DNA of 64,000 bases from Hydrogenophaga sp. IBVHS1 (GTDB lineage Bacteria; Pseudomonadota; Gammaproteobacteria; Burkholderiales; Burkholderiaceae_C): assembly GCF_002127265.1 (NCBI RefSeq), contig NZ_NFUU01000001.1, positions 2,860,040-2,924,039 on the forward strand, read 5' to 3'. Both the position numbers and the translations under genes were made by a program. The notes under the pieces are model-generated. The model was not told the origin of the DNA. It was given only the letters and a program-made list of their open reading frames with translations, and ran no database searches. How positions within the stretch are numbered: the first letter of the stretch is position 1; every line of letters begins with the position of its first letter. This document shows positions 63,921-64,000 of this stretch, in pieces.

Positions 63921-64000
63921 ATGGCGATCAACTACGAGAAACTGATGGCATGGCCGTTCGAGGACGTTCGCCATCGCTACACCCAGCGCGACACCATGCT
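63921..64000 (+). CDS. MaoC-type enoyl-CoA hydratase 2, N-terminal part only
   Basis: The ATG at 63921 opens MAINYEKLMAWPFEDVRHRY and continues to the window edge. This start is typical of the N-terminal domain of R-specific enoyl-CoA hydratase 2 (MFE-2 type). It follows the HSD17B4-like gene by eleven bases. Partial: 26 codons visible. Confidence 0.7.
   Translation, partial: MAINYEKLMAWPFEDVRHRYTQRDTM

Overview
The window looks like a Burkholderiales (Comamonadaceae-like) chromosome segment: high GC, Comamonas-type tph and van genes, long runs of ATGA-overlapping catabolic genes, several IclR regulators and many twin-arginine-like solute-binding proteins. All family comparisons were made by eye and from memory; no alignment or search was run.

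Left edge (1-741). The first bases are the start of a chromosomal greB gene on the minus strand. Next come a strong hairpin terminator and a 46-bp fragment that is only the 3' half of a tRNA-Arg(ACG) gene. This is the expected signature of an integrative element joined to the chromosome at a tRNA gene. Just inside it is a truncated KfrA-type DNA-binding gene with an inverted repeat upstream. I read everything to the right as island DNA.

Region A (742-11567): a terephthalate-type module. A divergent IclR regulator faces tphA2-tphA3-tphA1. These are followed by a CYP199-type P450, its ferredoxin and ferredoxin reductase, a short-chain alcohol dehydrogenase, an aldehyde dehydrogenase, an orphan TRAP binding protein and a PdxA-family tphB. 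Together they could oxidise a para-alkyl benzoate such as p-toluate to terephthalate and then to protocatechuate, with the P450 doing the methyl hydroxylation.

Region B (11568-21270): after an IS21 istB remnant, a second paralogous cassette (TRAP binding protein, SDR, aldehyde dehydrogenase), then vanA and a complete livKHMGF-type ABC importer.

Region C (21307-26312): an IclR regulator divergent from a Rieske oxygenase, a Bug-type binding protein, an SDR and a VanB/phthalate-reductase-type protein. The order matches the isophthalate iphACBD layout. A well-formed promoter with two 7-5-7 operators precedes it. Regions A-C could all end at protocatechuate; no ring-cleavage gene is in the window.

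Region D (26340-64000): after a decayed IS481-type transposase, an unrelated acyl-CoA island begins. It holds a family III CoA-transferase, an IclR regulator, a PrpD-like protein, three enoyl-CoA hydratases, six acyl-CoA dehydrogenase polypeptides (two forming a pair), two acyl-CoA carboxylases (liuB/liuD type), an HMG-CoA-lyase-like enzyme, FadH, two thiolase-like/DUF35 pairs, a MaoC protein and the start of a second, SDRs, thioesterases, hydrolases and a transglutaminase-like protein. The gene content combines the Atu/Liu isoprenoid logic with alicyclic-acid and steroid-side-chain logic. The best guess is degradation of a branched or cyclic isoprenoid carboxylic acid through CoA esters; the substrate is not determined by the sequence.
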